Below, piece by piece: positions 4,481 through 6,022 of a stretch of DNA of 6,022 nucleotides (positions are counted from its first letter, which is position 1; the number at the start of each line of letters is the position of its first letter). The translations under genes were made by a program, and so were the position numbers. The notes beneath the pieces are model-generated. The model was not told the DNA's origin. It saw only the letters and a program-made list of their open reading frames with translations, and ran no database searches. Origin of the DNA: Bacillota bacterium (GTDB lineage Bacteria > Bacillota_I > Bacilli_A > MOL361 > Turicibacteraceae); contig DNGE01000179.1 of assembly GCA_003486705.1 (NCBI GenBank), forward strand, positions 1-6,022. Reading direction: 5' to 3'.

Positions 4481-6014
4481 CTTCAATCATATTAAACATT
4501 AGCATTTCTGTTGTTAAGCTATTTTTCGGCGTGAACACTAGATAGTGATTTTGACTTTCAATTGGTTGTTCAAAGACGATAATCCCCGTCACACTTTCAT
4601 TACTACTTAAATTTCCTTCTGTAATGGCTTCTTCTGAATCCAAAACTAGGATGATCGGTTTAATTAATTCACCCGATTCATTCAACAACTTGAAATCATA
4701 TAACTCATAAGTGAGTTCTGTTTCAGCATGATTAGTTAACGTTAAGTTTACTACCTTATACTCAAACCCATCTTTCGGTTCATGATAAATCGATTCAAGG
4801 TCTGTAGACACTGAATTTAGGGTAAGTTCTATCATATCAAAATAGCCACTCTCACCGATGTCAATCACGTCGTTTTCTACTGTTAAATCATCTTCAGACA
4901 CTAATGTCTCAAAACTTTCTCGACTATCACTTAAACTTATTTTTAACTTTTCTTGATTGCTAATGACACCTGTTGTAAAAATCAATGAAAGTTCCTCATC
5001 ATCTTTTGGCTGTTCAAAAATCAAACTCCCCGTCACACACCCCCCTGGTCCTAGCTCACTTAAGCGAAGTGCATCACCTTCATTTGGATGTGTTGTCGAT
5101 GGGGAAGATGCAATACCTAAACTATTTTCCATTTTAAACGCATACGGATAAATGAGTTGTGATGTTGATGAGATATTCTTAATAACAACAACGACTTCCA
5201 CAAATTCATGTAATGCTTTTGGTTTTAAATAATTAAGGGTATCCAATTTATTAATTTCAATAACCTGAATGGCAAAGACATCATTCTCCGTAATATCACC
5301 AATTAAAACACGATCATCTACTACAACTTCTTCGACCATATCAAGTCGTTCAAATGTTTCAAGTGTACTACCTAAATCAAATTTTAGAGGCTCGTTATTA
5401 TCATAATATAAGCCCATCATGGTTGAATCAATCGGAACCTCAAATACAATTGTACCTGTCACAAATTCATCTTGCACTAAATCGCCTAAATTCAAGGCTG
5501 TGTCACTATTAATCGTGCTAAATACAGGCACGGCAACAATCTCTGAATCATCCACGACTTTAAATTGAAATTGATTATACCCCACTACATCACTGGACAT
5601 GTTTTTAATTGTTAGTTCAACTTGAATAAATTGATACCCATCTTTTGGTTTATACAAGGTATCTTTTGCTAAACTCGTCACGCTATTCACCTGGATTTGA
5701 ATCTTCTCGTTTGCAGCTATTTCACCAATGACTGCGACGTCTTCTTCTTCAAAGTCCAATGCTAATTCTTCACTTGGTATCGTCGGAATAATATAATCTT
5801 CTTCAACTGTTTCCATCGATCCACTTAACGAATATAAAATAAATAATAGCACCGTCGATAACCCATAAATCTTAATTACCGCAACACGCGATTTTGCTTG
5901 TTCTTCTCTAAAGAACAAAACAGATTCAGGACTAAATAATCCTGAAACCAAGCATAAAAAAGAACTGAGTAAAATAATTGATATAATATCTGGCATGTTT
6001 TTCCCCCAAGGCAT
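4476..6014 (-). CDS. Membrane-anchored protein with three tandem DUF4352 (Ig-like) domains
   Basis: 512 residues if read from ATG 6014. ATG 5996 (506 residues) has a GGGGG SD-like run 6 bases upstream and is the likelier start. No in-frame stop is visible in the 8 bases upstream of 6014, so a longer N-terminus beyond the window cannot be excluded. Two membrane helices, about 9-27 and 44-64 (numbered from 6014), flank a basic loop (REEQAKSRVAVIK), predicting both ends outside. An acidic linker (67-92) leads to three repeats at about 92-213, 236-361 and 383-508. Each repeat has the pattern IGE...IQV-x-SV...L.Y.PKDGYQFI.V.LTIKN (degenerate in the second) and ends with VTGTIVFE.P. This is the DUF4352 beta-sandwich (MPT63-like) domain of secreted or anchored Gram-positive proteins; function is unknown, with adhesion or ligand binding as guesses. 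The protein is strongly acidic. Confidence 0.85.
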   Translation of the reverse strand: MPWGKNMPDIISIILLSSFLCLVSGLFSPESVLFFREEQAKSRVAVIKIYGLSTVLLFILYSLSGSMETVEEDYIIPTIPSEELALDFEEEDVAVIGEIAANEKIQIQVNSVTSLAKDTLYKPKDGYQFIQVELTIKNMSSDVVGYNQFQFKVVDDSEIVAVPVFSTINSDTALNLGDLVQDEFVTGTIVFEVPIDSTMMGLYYDNNEPLKFDLGSTLETFERLDMVEEVVVDDRVLIGDITENDVFAIQVIEINKLDTLNYLKPKALHEFVEVVVVIKNISSTSQLIYPYAFKMENSLGIASSPSTTHPNEGDALRLSELGPGGCVTGSLIFEQPKDDEELSLIFTTGVISNQEKLKISLSDSRESFETLVSEDDLTVENDVIDIGESGYFDMIELTLNSVSTDLESIYHEPKDGFEYKVVNLTLTNHAETELTYELYDFKLLNESGELIKPIILVLDSEEAITEGNLSSNESVTGIIVFEQPIESQNHYLVFTPKNSLTTEMLMFNMIEE

Positions 6015-6022
6015 AAATCTAC

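Noticed and set aside
4957..5151. Plus-strand open frame opposite the DUF4352 gene
   Set aside because: It is antisense to the second DUF4352 domain, has no SD, and resembles no family.
1..6022. CRISPR arrays, tRNA or rRNA genes, insertion sequences, phage attachment sites
   Set aside because: No spaced repeat arrays, cloverleaf-like sequences, transposase frames or terminal inverted repeats were seen on either strand.

Overview
The window looks like a chromosomal segment of a low-GC Gram-positive bacterium (Bacillota). The evidence is AT-rich intergenic DNA, TTA/AAA/GAA-heavy codon use, strong purine-rich Shine-Dalgarno (SD) sites, hairpins with T-tracts as terminators, and Bacillota-typical families (PadR with a permease-prefix/DUF1700-like partner, YczE/YyaS/YitT, DUF4352, LURP-one). 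No reading frame uses TGA as a sense codon. I cannot name the genus from sequence alone.

Layout. At 1-1181 (minus, 3' end cut off by the window edge) lies a cysteine-rich iron-sulfur protein with two C-terminal [4Fe-4S] ferredoxin motifs and two further cysteine clusters. Its central part is far more GC-rich than the rest of the window. At 1408-2410 (minus) is a two-gene operon: a PadR-type regulator starting at TTG, then a four-helix membrane protein with a permease-prefix domain. Their stop and start overlap in ATGAGTAA, and a terminator follows. At 2511-2671 two minus-strand terminators bracket about 90 bases with no clear gene. At 2674-3327 (minus) is an exported protein with a LURP-one/tubby-like fold behind a Sec signal peptide, with a good promoter. 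At 3328-3580 is a divergent regulatory region with two short dyads and a near-consensus promoter for the only plus-strand gene, a YczE/YitT-type six-helix membrane protein at 3581-4210. That gene is followed by two tandem terminators. At 4476-6014 (minus) is a surface-anchored protein: two membrane helices followed by three tandem DUF4352 (Ig-like) domains, with a terminator that contains its stop codon.

How they fit together. Apart from the PadR/permease-prefix pair, each gene looks like its own transcription unit with its own terminator, so there is no sign of one multi-gene pathway. Three of the units concern the membrane or cell surface (permease-prefix protein, YczE-like protein, DUF4352 protein) and one protein is exported (LURP-one). 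Nothing here can be called a complete new system. The best leads are the exported LURP-one protein, the triple DUF4352 surface protein, the composition shift in the iron-sulfur gene, and the operator-like dyads and the orphan terminator.
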